Source: Blastocatellia bacterium (GTDB taxonomy: Bacteria; Acidobacteriota; Blastocatellia; UBA7656). From it: a stretch of DNA of 64,000 bases. The notes under the pieces were generated by a model. The model was given only the letters and a program-made list of their open reading frames with translations, was not told where the DNA came from and did not search any database. The stretch spans positions 1-64,000 of the forward strand of contig DATENM010000037.1 in assembly GCA_035275065.1 (NCBI GenBank), in the 5' to 3' direction. Below, piece after piece: positions 1-13,605 of the stretch. Each line of letters begins with the position of its first letter. The stretch's first letter is position 1. Made by a program: the position numbers and the translations under genes.

Positions 1-1
1 T

Positions 2-121
2 GACCCGATGACCTACGCCGCCATCGCGCTCGTGCTCGCCGCGGTCGCGCTCGTCGCCGCCTTCCTCCCCGCGCGCCGCGCGACGAAGGTGGACCCGATG
101 GTGGCGCTTCGATATGAGTGA
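2..121 (+). CDS. C-terminal end of an orphan FtsX/MacB-type permease (partial)
   Basis: Only the last 39 codons lie in the window; the gene starts before base 1. The peptide has one hydrophobic helix and ends in [17 protein letters not shown], the same ending as the complete permeases downstream (stops at 2647, 5089, 8955, 11528). It is therefore the previous member of the same tandem array of ATPase-less permeases. Its stop codon (119-121) falls in the first unit of a heptamer-repeat hairpin. Family assignment is firm; the substrate is unknown. Confidence 0.85.
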   Translation, partial: DPMTYAAIALVLAAVALVAAFLPARRATKVDPMVALRYE

Positions 122-185
122 TGAGTGATGGGTGACGAGTGATGAGAGAAGGCGGGCCGTGTCTTCCTCTCATCACTCATCACGT
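111..185. repeat. heptamer-repeat hairpin A (unit GAGTGAT)
   Basis: The left arm consists of degenerate tandem copies of a 7-mer of the GAGTGAT type (about 111-150). The right arm (about 165-183) is its reverse complement, TCATCACTCATCAC. The arms fold into an imperfect hairpin between two permease genes. The first unit overlaps the stop codon of the upstream gene. The same architecture with other 7-mers recurs at other gene borders in the window. Confidence 0.75.
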
Positions 186-202
186 CCTTCTGAGGCGAAG
201 CG

Positions 203-2647
203 ATGGAGACGTTAATTCATGACTTGCGTTTCGGCGCCCGGATGCTGCTGAAGAATCCGGGCTTCGCCTCGGTAGCGGTACTGACGCTCGCCCTGGGGAT
301 AGGGGCGAACACGGCCATCTTCTCGGTCGTCAACGCGGTGTTGCTGAGGCCGCTAAAGTACAAGGAACCGGACCGCCTCGTCTGGTGGTGGGAGCAGCAG
401 CCCCAGCTCGCCAGGGCGCCGTTCTCGCCGGGCGACTTTGTCGATTTTCAGACGCAGAACCAGACCTTCGAGCAGGTGGCCGGGATCCGCGACATGCTGC
501 TGACGTTGACCGGCGAAGGCACTCCCGAACCGCTGCGCGGCGAGATTGTTTCGGCCAACTACTTCGACATGCTCGGCGTCGCCCCGGCGCTCGGTCGCGT
601 GCTGCAAGCCGACGACGGGCAAAAGGGCGCGCCCCGCGTCGCCATCCTCAGCCATCCCTTGTGGCAGCGGCGCTTCGGCGGCGACGCCAGGGTGATCGGC
701 CAGAGCCTGCGCATCAGCGGCGAAGACGTGACGGTCATCGGCGTCATGCCGCCCGACTTCCAGGCGCCAGCCGAGCGCGCCGAAATTTGGGTCAACCCCC
801 ATGCGACGGTGCCGGATTTTGTGTTCACTGAACGCAACGAACAGTGGCTGCAAACTCATGGCTCGCATTTCCTCAAAGTCATGGGGCGGCTGAAGGCGGG
901 CGTCACGCGCCAGCAGGCGCAGGCTGACATCGATGCGATCTTTGACCGCATACATCAGCAGTACCCGCAGACGGCCAACCACACCGTCCGCCTCGTGCCG
1001 CTGCACGAACGCATCACCGGCCAGCTTCGCTCGGCCCTGTTGATTGTCTTCGGCGCGGTCGGGCTGGTGTTGCTGATTGCCTGCGCCAACGTCGCCAATC
1101 TGATGCTGGCGCGGGCCACCGGGCGCTCGCGCGAGATGGCGATTCGCGCCGCGCTCGGCGCCAGCCGCTGGCGCACCATCAGGCAGTTGTTCACCGAGAG
1201 CCTGCTGATCGCCCTGGTCGGCGGCACGGTCGGCGTGTTGCTGGCAGCGTGGGGAGTCCGGCTGCTGGTGTCGCTCAGTCCCGCCGACACGCCGCGGCTC
1301 AACGAAATCGGCCTCGACCTGCCGGTGCTGGCTTTCACGCTGGCGGCGTCGCTGCTGACCGGCATCCTGTTCGGCTTCGCGCCGGTGTTGTTTGCCTCGC
1401 GCATCGACATCAACGAAACGCTCAAGGAAGGAACGCGCAGCGTTTCGGGAGGCGGGGCACGGCACCACTTGCGCAACGGGCTGGTGATGGCCGAAGTCGC
1501 CCTGGCGCTGATCGTGCTGGTCGGGGCGGGGCTGCTGGTGCGCAGCTTCATGCGCTTGCAGGCGGTTGACCCCGGCTTCAACCCGGATCACTTGCTGACG
1601 ATGCGGGTCGGGTTGATCGCCCCGCAGTACGGGAAGCCTGGCGTGCGCCTGCAATTCCTCAAGGCGCTCGGGCCGAAGCTCGAAGCCATCCCCGGCGTCG
1701 AGTCGGTGGCCATCGGCACCGACTTGCCGATTGCCGGCACCAACAGCTCCAGCAACCCCACCGTCGAAGGCCGCGCCCCGAACAAAGAGGGCGAAGAGTT
1801 GATCGCCGGCATGCACATGGTCAGCGCCGGTTACTTCAACGCGCTCGGCATCCCCTTGCTTAAGGGGCGCGAGTTCAACGACCGCGACAACGAGGACGCG
1901 CCGCCGGTGGCGGTCGTCAACGAGACGATGGCGCGGACGCTCTGGCCCGACCAGGACCCCATCGGCAAGCACTTCACCTTTGATTCGCCAAAGTCGCCGA
2001 ACTTCCGTTGGACGGAAGTCGTCGGCCTGGCCGCAGACGTCAAGCACGATGGCTTGAACGTCGAATCGGGAATGCACGCCTACCAACCGAACCTGCAAAA
2101 CCCCTGGCCGTTTGACACCATCGCGCTGCGCTCGCGGCTCGACGACGCGGCGCTGCTGGCCGCCGCGCAGCAAGCGATTCAGACGCTTGATCCCAACGAG
2201 CCGGTCTTTGAAACCAGGGCGATGAGCAAGATCATGTCGGAGGCGGTCGCCGAGCGCCGCCTGACGCTGGCGCTGTCGAGCCTGTTCGCCATCGTGGCGC
2301 TGCTGCTCGCGGGCATCGGCATCTATGGCGTGATCGCTTACTCGGTGACGCAGCGCACGCATGAAATCGGCCTGCGCCTGGCGCTGGGGGCGCAGCGGAC
2401 GGACATTCTGCGGCTGGTGCTGAAGCATGGCGCGCTGCTGGCGGTGACCGGCGTGGGCGTCGGCGTGGCGGGCGCACTGGCGGCCACACGCTTGATGCAA
2501 AGCCTGCTCTTCGAAGTCAGCGCCACCGACCCGCTGACCTTCCTCAGCATTGCCGTGCTGATCATCTGCGTGGCGCTGTTGGCCTGCTACCTGCCGGCGC
2601 GCCGCGCGACGAAGGTCGACCCGATGGTGGCACTCAGGTACGAATAA
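203..2647 (+). CDS. ADOP-type ABC transporter permease (FtsX/MacB fold), copy 1
   Basis: This 814-residue inner-membrane protein has the duplicated permease layout: an N-terminal segment (MLLKNPGFASVAVLTLALG) leading into TM1, a MacB-like periplasmic domain (about 50-260), an FtsX domain with three helices (about 270-405), then a second TM plus periplasmic domain (about 430-660) and a second FtsX domain (about 690-810). It ends in the signature [13 protein letters not shown]. No ATP-binding subunit is encoded nearby, which is the hallmark of acidobacterial duplicated orphan permeases. A GAGG ribosome-binding site lies 9 bases upstream. By analogy with MacB it may move lipids, peptides or drugs by mechanotransmission, but the substrate and the energy partner are not visible. 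Confidence 0.92.
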   Translation: METLIHDLRFGARMLLKNPGFASVAVLTLALGIGANTAIFSVVNAVLLRPLKYKEPDRLVWWWEQQPQLARAPFSPGDFVDFQTQNQTFEQVAGIRDMLLTLTGEGTPEPLRGEIVSANYFDMLGVAPALGRVLQADDGQKGAPRVAILSHPLWQRRFGGDARVIGQSLRISGEDVTVIGVMPPDFQAPAERAEIWVNPHATVPDFVFTERNEQWLQTHGSHFLKVMGRLKAGVTRQQAQADIDAIFDRIHQQYPQTANHTVRLVPLHERITGQLRSALLIVFGAVGLVLLIACANVANLMLARATGRSREMAIRAALGASRWRTIRQLFTESLLIALVGGTVGVLLAAWGVRLLVSLSPADTPRLNEIGLDLPVLAFTLAASLLTGILFGFAPVLFASRIDINETLKEGTRSVSGGGARHHLRNGLVMAEVALALIVLVGAGLLVRSFMRLQAVDPGFNPDHLLTMRVGLIAPQYGKPGVRLQFLKALGPKLEAIPGVESVAIGTDLPIAGTNSSSNPTVEGRAPNKEGEELIAGMHMVSAGYFNALGIPLLKGREFNDRDNEDAPPVAVVNETMARTLWPDQDPIGKHFTFDSPKSPNFRWTEVVGLAADVKHDGLNVESGMHAYQPNLQNPWPFDTIALRSRLDDAALLAAAQQAIQTLDPNEPVFETRAMSKIMSEAVAERRLTLALSSLFAIVALLLAGIGIYGVIAYSVTQRTHEIGLRLALGAQRTDILRLVLKHGALLAVTGVGVGVAGALAATRLMQSLLFEVSATDPLTFLSIAVLIICVALLACYLPARRATKVDPMVALRYE

Positions 2648-2671
2648 GAGGGACTGGTCAAGGAGAAACTT

Positions 2672-5089
<2,418 letters not shown>

Positions 5090-5092
5090 TCC

Positions 5093-5196
5093 GATTGCGG
5101 ATTGCGGATTGCGGATTATCGAACTTGCTCTGGAGTTTTATTAGCTAAGAAGAGAATCCGCGGTTCCAGATTCCGCAATCCGCAATCCGCAATTCA
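5093..5196. repeat. heptamer-repeat hairpin B (unit ATTGCGG)
   Basis: Three tandem ATTGCGG units starting just after the permease stop (about 5095-5117) face reverse-complement units (about 5172-5194) across a roughly 55-base spacer. The right arm ends a few bases before the ribosome-binding site of the next gene. The same 7-mer is used again at 43399-43490. Confidence 0.8.
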
Positions 5197-5209
5197 AAGG
5201 GGAATTATC

Positions 5210-6382
5210 ATGCTTAAGAAATCACTCGCTTCACTCTCTCTCTTGATGCTTTCTGCCGCCGTCTGCTCGCTGCCGCTCGTCTGCGCGGCGCAGGCGACGA
5301 AGAAGTCGTCGAGTTCGACAACCCACATCGAACACTCCAACGATACCGACGAAAACCGCTGGACCTGGCACCAGATTGACGACCACGTCGATCTGCAAGT
5401 GACGATTCGCGGCAAGGTCGAATTCGCCGAAGACTACAGCGACATCACCGCGATCTCGCCAGCCAACGGCGAGCTGCGCATCAGCGAGCGGCGCGGCGGC
5501 GTGACCCGCAAGTTCGAGGCGACGCCGGGCGCCGACGGCATCAAACGCGCTTACTCGGTCAATGGCGAGCCGAAGCCGCTGGACGCCGAGGCCCGCGCCT
5601 GGGTCGCGAAAATCCTGAACGCCACGGTGCGGCAAGGCGGCTACGACGCGCCGGCGCGCGTCACCCGGCTGCTCGAACGCGGCGGGCCGAGCAGCGTGCT
5701 CGCAGAGATTTCCAAGCTTGAGGGCGACTACGTCAAGCGCCTCTACTTCAGCGAGCTGCTCAAGCAAGGCAACCTCGACGCCGAGACGGCGCGGCTCGCC
5801 TTGCGGCAGGCGGCGCGCGAGATTTCGTCGGACTACGAGAAGGCGGAAATGCTCATCCGCATGGCCGGCACCTATCTGCGCGACGACCGCTTCCGCTCGG
5901 TCTACCTCGAAGGCGCCGGCACAATCCATTCCGACTACGAGCGCGGGCGGGCCTTCAAGGCGGTGTTGAAGAAAGACATCCTCGACAAAGACAACCTGCT
6001 TTTCGTGCTCAACTCCGTCAACGTCATCAAGTCCGACTACGAGAAGGCCGAGTTGCTGGTGAAGCTCTCGCACGTCTTCCCGTTGGATGAAAGCTTACAG
6101 TTGGCGTTTCTCGACGCCGCCAAAACCATCAAGTCCGACTACGAGAAGGGCCGCGCCATCACGGGCCTGCTCGACACCAATCCGGCGAATCAACAAACCT
6201 GGCTGACCGTGGTCAAGGGGGCGACTCTCCTCGACTCGGATTACGAGAAGGCGCAGTTGCTCATTCGTGTCGCCGACACCCACCGGCGCGACGAGACGGT
6301 TCGCGGCGCGGTCGTGGACGCGGCGCGCGGCATCCAGTCCGAGCATGAGCGCGGGCGCGTGCTGTCGGCCATCTATCGATAG
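5210..6382 (+). CDS. secreted alpha-solenoid repeat protein (SDYEK repeats), function unknown
   Basis: The start at 5210 is chosen because it has a GGGG-type ribosome-binding site and gives a typical signal peptide (KK, hydrophobic core, cleavage near CAAQA). An upstream in-frame ATG at 5102 would run through the heptamer repeat and is unlikely. After a short beta-rich segment (about 40-115) the protein consists of about six helical repeats of roughly 33 residues, each with the core SDYE+. Repeats alternate between an EKAxLL type and an E/KGRA type, giving three double units. I recall similar repeats from uncharacterised acidobacterial secreted or M56-linked proteins, but I cannot name a family. 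It is embedded in the permease array and could be a periplasmic partner; that is inference. Confidence 0.85.
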   Translation: MLKKSLASLSLLMLSAAVCSLPLVCAAQATKKSSSSTTHIEHSNDTDENRWTWHQIDDHVDLQVTIRGKVEFAEDYSDITAISPANGELRISERRGGVTRKFEATPGADGIKRAYSVNGEPKPLDAEARAWVAKILNATVRQGGYDAPARVTRLLERGGPSSVLAEISKLEGDYVKRLYFSELLKQGNLDAETARLALRQAAREISSDYEKAEMLIRMAGTYLRDDRFRSVYLEGAGTIHSDYERGRAFKAVLKKDILDKDNLLFVLNSVNVIKSDYEKAELLVKLSHVFPLDESLQLAFLDAAKTIKSDYEKGRAITGLLDTNPANQQTWLTVVKGATLLDSDYEKAQLLIRVADTHRRDETVRGAVVDAARGIQSEHERGRVLSAIYR

Positions 6383-6398
6383 AGCGGCTTTCGGCTTG

Positions 6399-6459
6399 AT
6401 GTGGCGCAAGGCTGTTAGCTTGCGCACGGACTCGCGCAAGCTAACAGCCTGCGCCACAT
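6399..6459. repeat. GCGCAAG-type long palindrome, copy 1
   Basis: The left arm (6399-6425) and right arm (6434-6459) are reverse complements apart from one bulged A, giving a 26-bp stem with an 8-base loop. Each arm carries an inner module GCGCAAG...CTTGCGC that is itself a small inverted repeat. It sits in the 86-bp gap between the solenoid gene and the third complete permease, directly ahead of that gene's ribosome-binding site. Related copies lie at 16185-16244 and 39208-39266. Confidence 0.9.
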
Positions 6460-6468
6460 GAGGGTGCG

Positions 6469-8955
6469 ATGAGTAACCTGGTTCACGACATTCGTTACGG
6501 CCTGCGTGTGATGACGAGAAGGCCCGGCTTTACTTTAATCGCCGTTCTCACCCTGGCCTTAGGGGTCGGCGCCAATACGGCGATCTTCTCGGTGGTCAAC
6601 GCCGTCTTGCTGCGCCCGCTGCCTTACCGCCAGCCCGAACAACTGGTCAAGGTCTTTCAAGCCGCGCCCTCGTCGGAGAAGGACGCGGCGCCGACGGTAT
6701 GGTCTTACCCGCGCTTCGAGGTCTTGCGCGATCAGAGTCAGAGCTTCGCGGCCATCGCCGCATGCAGTCAGATGGGCCTCAACCTCACGGGCACAGACGA
6801 GCCGGAGCGTTTGCAGGCCGAGCTGGTTTCGGCCAGCTACTTCCCGCTGCTCGGCGTCGAAGCCATCGCCGGGCGCACCTTCAGCGAAGACGAAGACCGC
6901 AAGGGTGGCGCGCAGCCTGTGGCGCTGCTCGGCTACGCGCTCTGGCAGCGGCGCTTCGGCGGCGACCCGGCAGTCGTCGGCAAGACCATCGAGCTAGACA
7001 AGCGCAGCTTTACGATTGTCGGCGTGATGCCTGCCGGGTTCAATGGGCAACAGGGCACGGCGCAGGTGTGGCTGCCGATCACCAACGCGCCGCTGCTGCG
7101 TTACCCGCGCGTGCTCGTGAACGCGCGAAATTACTGGTTAGAGGTGGTGGCGCGGCTGCGGCCTGAGGTGACGGTCGCGCAGGCCCAGCAAGAGATGCTG
7201 AACGTCAGCGAGCAGATCGAGGCGGTTTATCCCAGCCCGTCAGAGCGCGGGCCGGGCGGCTCGGCGCGGCCTGTGGTGACGCTGCGGTTTTGGCGCGATG
7301 CCAATGTTGATCCGGCGATTCGCCGCTCGTTTATTATCTTGCTGGCGGCGGTCGGCTTTGTGTTGTTGATCGCCTGCGCCAACATCGCCAACCTCTTGTT
7401 GACGCGCGCCGTGTCACGCGAGCGCGAGATCGCTATTCGCCTGGCCGTCGGCGCCAGCCGCGCGCAGATCATCCGCCAGTTACTCACCGAAAGCGTGATG
7501 CTGGCGCTCGCAGGCGGCGCGCTCGGCCTGTTGATCGCCTGGTGGGGCGTTGACCTGTTGACCAGTTTCAAGCCGAGCGATAACGCGCAATTCTGGTCGA
7601 GCTACACGCGCACCTTCGACTTCTTCAAGATTCATCTCGATGGCCGCGTGCTGGCTTTTGATCTGGCGCTGGCGCTGGTGACCGGCTTGATCTTCGGACT
7701 GCTGCCGGCGTTGCAGGCGTCGCGCCCGAACCTCAACGAGGCGCTGAAAGAGACCGCCGGCAGCTCGGCAGCCGGCTTCCGTCCGCAGCGCCGGCTGTCG
7801 CCGCGCAGCCTGCTGATCGTCGCCCAGATCACTTTATCGTTTGTGCTGCTGGCGAGCGCCGGGCTGATGGTGAAAAGTCTTCTGCGACTGCAAGCCGTCA
7901 ACCTCGGATTCGCGCCCGCCGGCGTCGTCACCATGTCGCTGTACGGTCGCGGCGTTAAGCCGGAGTTTTACACGCAACTACTTGAGCGCGTGCAAGCGAT
8001 GCCGGGCGTCGAATCGGCAAGCCTCGGCTCGACCGCGCCGCTGCTCGGCTATTCGAGCATGACGGTGATGGACGTGCAGGGCCGCCAGGAGGGACAGCCC
8101 GCCTTCGTCGGCCTGCACAGCGTGTCGCCCGATTATTTTGCGACGCTCGGCATTCAATTGATTCGCGGGCGCGTCTTCAGCGCGCAAGACCGCATCGGCG
8201 CGCCGCGCGTCGCCGTCATCAACCGCGCCGCCGCCGAGCGCTACTTTGCTGACGAAGAGGCCATCGGCCAGCGCATCAAGCCTTACGTCGGCGCCGAGTA
8301 CCCGAACGCCGAAGAGTTCGTCGAGATCGTCGGCATCGTTGATGATGTGAGATATGGCAAGCTCGAAGAGCTGATCGGCCCCGACGTCTATCTCTCATCT
8401 TTGCAGCCGACCGACGCGGCTTCTCTGCTGATTGTGCGGACGTCTGCGGATAAAGCCGGGCTGGTCGCCGCCGTGCGCCGCGAAGCCCTGGCCTTAGACC
8501 GCAACGTGCCGGTGACGCGTGTGCTGACGATGGCCGAGCGCAGCAACGAAGTCACTTCGCGCACACGCTTCATCGCCTTGCTGCTGGGATTGTTCGCGGG
8601 GCTGGCGCTGCTGCTTTCCGGCATTGGCCTCTATGGGGTGATGGCTTACAGTGTGGTCGTGCGGCGGCGCGAGATCGGCATCCGCATGGCATTGGGCGCG
8701 CGGCCCGCGGACGTCTTCCGGCTGGTGATGCAAGAAGGCACAATACTGGTGGCCGCCGGCTTGATCGTCGGAGTCGGCGCCGCTTATGCCGCGACGCGTG
8801 TGCTGGCGAGCCAGTTGTACATGGTGAGCGCCACTGATCCGACAACCTTCACCTTGATCGCGCTGCTGCTGACTGGCGCGGCCCTGCTGGCCTGCTACCT
8901 GCCGGCGCGCCGCGCGACGAAGGTTGATCCGATGGTCGCGCTGCGCTACGAATAG
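6469..8955 (+). CDS. ADOP-type ABC transporter permease (FtsX/MacB fold), copy 3
   Basis: This 828-residue orphan permease has the same double MacB_PCD-FtsX layout as its neighbours: TM1 near residues 20-45, three-helix FtsX blocks near 280-410 and 700-820, and the tail [13 protein letters not shown]. The ribosome-binding site GAGGGT lies 5 bases upstream of the ATG. An insertion of about 15 residues after the first FtsX helices (around residues 365-385) makes it slightly longer than copies 1 and 2. It follows the solenoid protein gene after a palindromic element, so transcription may be shared or partly attenuated there. The substrate is unknown. Confidence 0.92.
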   Translation: MSNLVHDIRYGLRVMTRRPGFTLIAVLTLALGVGANTAIFSVVNAVLLRPLPYRQPEQLVKVFQAAPSSEKDAAPTVWSYPRFEVLRDQSQSFAAIAACSQMGLNLTGTDEPERLQAELVSASYFPLLGVEAIAGRTFSEDEDRKGGAQPVALLGYALWQRRFGGDPAVVGKTIELDKRSFTIVGVMPAGFNGQQGTAQVWLPITNAPLLRYPRVLVNARNYWLEVVARLRPEVTVAQAQQEMLNVSEQIEAVYPSPSERGPGGSARPVVTLRFWRDANVDPAIRRSFIILLAAVGFVLLIACANIANLLLTRAVSREREIAIRLAVGASRAQIIRQLLTESVMLALAGGALGLLIAWWGVDLLTSFKPSDNAQFWSSYTRTFDFFKIHLDGRVLAFDLALALVTGLIFGLLPALQASRPNLNEALKETAGSSAAGFRPQRRLSPRSLLIVAQITLSFVLLASAGLMVKSLLRLQAVNLGFAPAGVVTMSLYGRGVKPEFYTQLLERVQAMPGVESASLGSTAPLLGYSSMTVMDVQGRQEGQPAFVGLHSVSPDYFATLGIQLIRGRVFSAQDRIGAPRVAVINRAAAERYFADEEAIGQRIKPYVGAEYPNAEEFVEIVGIVDDVRYGKLEELIGPDVYLSSLQPTDAASLLIVRTSADKAGLVAAVRREALALDRNVPVTRVLTMAERSNEVTSRTRFIALLLGLFAGLALLLSGIGLYGVMAYSVVVRRREIGIRMALGARPADVFRLVMQEGTILVAAGLIVGVGAAYAATRVLASQLYMVSATDPTTFTLIALLLTGAALLACYLPARRATKVDPMVALRYE

Positions 8956-9058
8956 GGGTTGGGTGTTGGGTGCCGGGTGTTGAGGAAGAGGGCGCCGCGT
9001 TGTCCGGCACACATCACCTGACACCTATCACCCGGCACCCAACACCCATTACCCTCAC
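8956..9058. repeat. heptamer-repeat hairpin C (unit GTTGGGT)
   Basis: Degenerate tandem 7-mers of the GTTGGGT type (about 8956-8982) are followed after a short spacer by the complementary 7-mers ACCCAAC and variants (about 9010-9055). The region lies between two permease genes and ends just before the GGAGG ribosome-binding site at 9060. The same architecture occurs at other gene borders with unrelated 7-mers. Confidence 0.75.
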
Positions 9059-9071
9059 TGGAGGTTTGCTG

Positions 9072-11528
<2,457 letters not shown>

Positions 11529-11585
11529 GGTCGCTTACAAATCGTCCAAAGGGATGAGTGAAAGATGTGATCGGCGGGCGGCGAT

Positions 11586-12362
11586 TCAGTTGCCGCTTTT
11601 GGCGGCATCGCCTGACGTGGAGGTGAAGCGGATGATTTGATTGTAGGAAGGGTTGGCGTCCGCTTTCGGCGGCTCGGCGGCGCTGGGGGCGGCAGTCACG
11701 GGAGGTGCGGCAGCGGTGGCCGGCTGGCTGGTTGCGGTGCCGAGATGCAGGCCGCTGTAGCGCATGTAGATCGTCCGCACGTAATTCTGCGTCTCAAGGA
11801 ATGGCGGGATGCGGTTGCCGTAGAACTCGACGGCGCCTTCGCCGGCGTTGTATCCGGCCAGCGCCAGCCGCACGTCGCCGCTGAAGCGGTCGAGCAGCCA
11901 GCGCAGATACCTGGCGCCGGCGAGGATGTTTTCGCGCGGGTCGAAGATGTTCTTGACGCCGAAACGCTCGGCGGTCGCCGGCATCAACTGCATCAAGCCC
12001 GAAGCGCCTTTCGGCGACACCGCCATGCGATTGAATCCCGACTCGGCGCGCATCACCGAAACGATCAAGCAGGGGTCGAGGCCGTTTTGCGTCGAGGCTT
12101 CGTAGATCATCGAGTCGAACGCCACATTGCCGGTCGAGATGTGGCGGCTGGTCGAAGCGCTCGGCACCTTGAGCTGAGCTGATGCCGGGGTGGCTGCCGC
12201 GTCAGCAGCCTGACGGTGCAGGCCCTCTTCTTTGCGCGCGCGCTCCTGGTCTTCAAGCGACATCGGCACGGGCGGGCGCGGCGGCGGCTTCAATGTCGTC
12301 TGTGCCCGCGCCGCGAGCGGAAGCGCCAGCACCAGCAACATCATGACTACGGCTTTCGACAT
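11586..12362 (-). CDS. lytic transglycosylase, SLT domain
   Basis: The product (258 residues from the ATG at 12362; an alternative GTG at 12380 adds six) has a signal peptide (core VVMMLLVLALPLAARA), a low-complexity linker with PPPRPPVP, and a C-terminal SLT/goose-lysozyme-like domain. Visible signature motifs are ESGF (catalytic Glu), GLMQLMPAT, the NILAGARYL segment and AGYNAGEGAV. It should cleave the MurNAc-GlcNAc bond of peptidoglycan in the periplasm. A Pro/Ala-rich tail follows the domain. It starts 20 bp after the stop of the VirB9-like gene, so the two probably form one transcript. VirB1-type transglycosylases accompany secretion machines, but no other such genes are present here. 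Confidence 0.9.
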   Translation of the reverse strand: MSKAVVMMLLVLALPLAARAQTTLKPPPRPPVPMSLEDQERARKEEGLHRQAADAAATPASAQLKVPSASTSRHISTGNVAFDSMIYEASTQNGLDPCLIVSVMRAESGFNRMAVSPKGASGLMQLMPATAERFGVKNIFDPRENILAGARYLRWLLDRFSGDVRLALAGYNAGEGAVEFYGNRIPPFLETQNYVRTIYMRYSGLHLGTATSQPATAAAPPVTAAPSAAEPPKADANPSYNQIIRFTSTSGDAAKSGN

Positions 12363-12382
12363 ACCGGCCAATTCTATCACAC

Positions 12383-13399
12383 TTACTGAATCGTAACGTG
12401 AGTTATTTCCAGATGGTCATCGGCGCGCAGGTAGAAGGCCAGCTTGTCCTTGGCGTCCACCTGTTTCGGGTCAAAGACGACGATGCCGGTCAGGGTCTCG
12501 CCCGCCGCCAGCCGGTTCTCCGACTTGTTCTGCACCACCTCGACGGTCAGCGGCTTGGTCTCTGTTCCGGTGGCGGTCTCAAGGGTCAATGCGTTGAAGG
12601 TGAAATCTTCGGCGCCGGCGTTTTGAATCGTGTAGCGAATGTAGGCCCTGTCTCCGAGCAACATGACGCGCGACGGATCAAGCGAGACGATGATCTTTTT
12701 CTTGGTCGTCACCTTCGGGTTAGCGATGCGAATCTCGCGCAGCAGCATCAGGGCTTGCACGAAACGGCGGTCGGATTCCTGGGTGGCGCGTTCTGACGAC
12801 TGGCGGCTAGCCTCGTTGATGCGGACCTCGGCTTCGCCGGCGATGCGGTCGGCCTGCTGGCGAGCATTGCGCAGGATTTCATCGGCTTTGCGGCGGCCCT
12901 GCTCTTCGGCATCGGCGCGGATGCGGTCGGCGTCGGGACAGGGGCTAGAGGGACTGGGCCGCGTCCCGTCCGTGCCGGCGGAAGTCGCGTTCGGCGTCGC
13001 ATCGGTGACATTGATGACGCGGTGCGCCTGCGCCGGCGGCACAATGTTCAAATCGAAATTGTAAGTGCGCTTACCATCGCCGGTTTTGACGAACATATTG
13101 CTCTGGCCCCTGGCGCCGACCGGCTTGACGTAGATGTCGTTGCCAGGTTTTTGATCCGAACCGCTGCGGGCGACGACGAAGGTGCCTTTGCCGTCTGCCG
13201 CGTTGTAGAGATCGCCGCAGATGATCTCGGCGACCGGCTCAGGAAAGGCAATGCGCGTCGAGATGCCGACCGACGTCTTGACGACGCCGATCTGGTCGGG
13301 GCCGAGCTGTAAGGTGACGATGGGCGATTGCGCCAGCGCGGCGCTGGCCAGCGTCAGCACACATAGGACGATGAGAGGAATAAATCGCGTGAACTTCAA
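12383..13399 (-). CDS. secreted VirB9/CagX-like protein with central coiled coil
   Basis: The start is set at a TTG (13399) preceded by GAGGAGG at ideal spacing; this gives a clean signal peptide ending ASAALAQ. The N-terminal beta domain (about 20-120) resembles VirB9/CagX: an FxxPVxxIxxGD stretch, a lone NDIYVKPV strand and the closing KRTYNFDLNIV. A highly charged Ala-rich helix follows (about 155-220; ADRIRADAEEQGRRKADEIL and so on), predicted coiled coil. The C-terminal part (about 240-338) is a beta-sandwich of the kind that binds partners. The family link is from motif memory, not alignment. It could be an outer-membrane-associated scaffold. It probably shares an operon with the downstream transglycosylase. 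Confidence 0.75.
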   Translation of the reverse strand: MKFTRFIPLIVLCVLTLASAALAQSPIVTLQLGPDQIGVVKTSVGISTRIAFPEPVAEIICGDLYNAADGKGTFVVARSGSDQKPGNDIYVKPVGARGQSNMFVKTGDGKRTYNFDLNIVPPAQAHRVINVTDATPNATSAGTDGTRPSPSSPCPDADRIRADAEEQGRRKADEILRNARQQADRIAGEAEVRINEASRQSSERATQESDRRFVQALMLLREIRIANPKVTTKKKIIVSLDPSRVMLLGDRAYIRYTIQNAGAEDFTFNALTLETATGTETKPLTVEVVQNKSENRLAAGETLTGIVVFDPKQVDAKDKLAFYLRADDHLEITHVTIQ

Positions 13400-13534
13400 T
13401 TGCGCCTCCTCGGATTGATCATGATTTCGCTTTGCGCCGCGCCGCAGGTTGGCGGCGCGACAGACGCTGTTGTGGCAAGACATTCTGGCAAAAGCGCTTC
13501 GCTCGGGCAAGTCGAAAGCGGAGCCGGGTAAGGA

Positions 13535-13565
13535 AAAGCCCCGGCGCTAGATTCGCCGGGGCTTT
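13535..13565 (-). terminator. Rho-independent terminator of the FecR-like gene
   Basis: A perfect 12-bp GC-rich stem (AAAGCCCCGGCG with its complement) and a 7-base loop lie 40 bp beyond the stop of the gene ending at 13606. On the minus strand the stem is followed by TTTTCCTT. It separates the FecR-like gene from the VirB9-like gene. Confidence 0.85.
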
Positions 13566-13605
13566 CTGAAAATCGCCGGCACCATCTCCGTGCCGGGCGG
13601 CGGGC

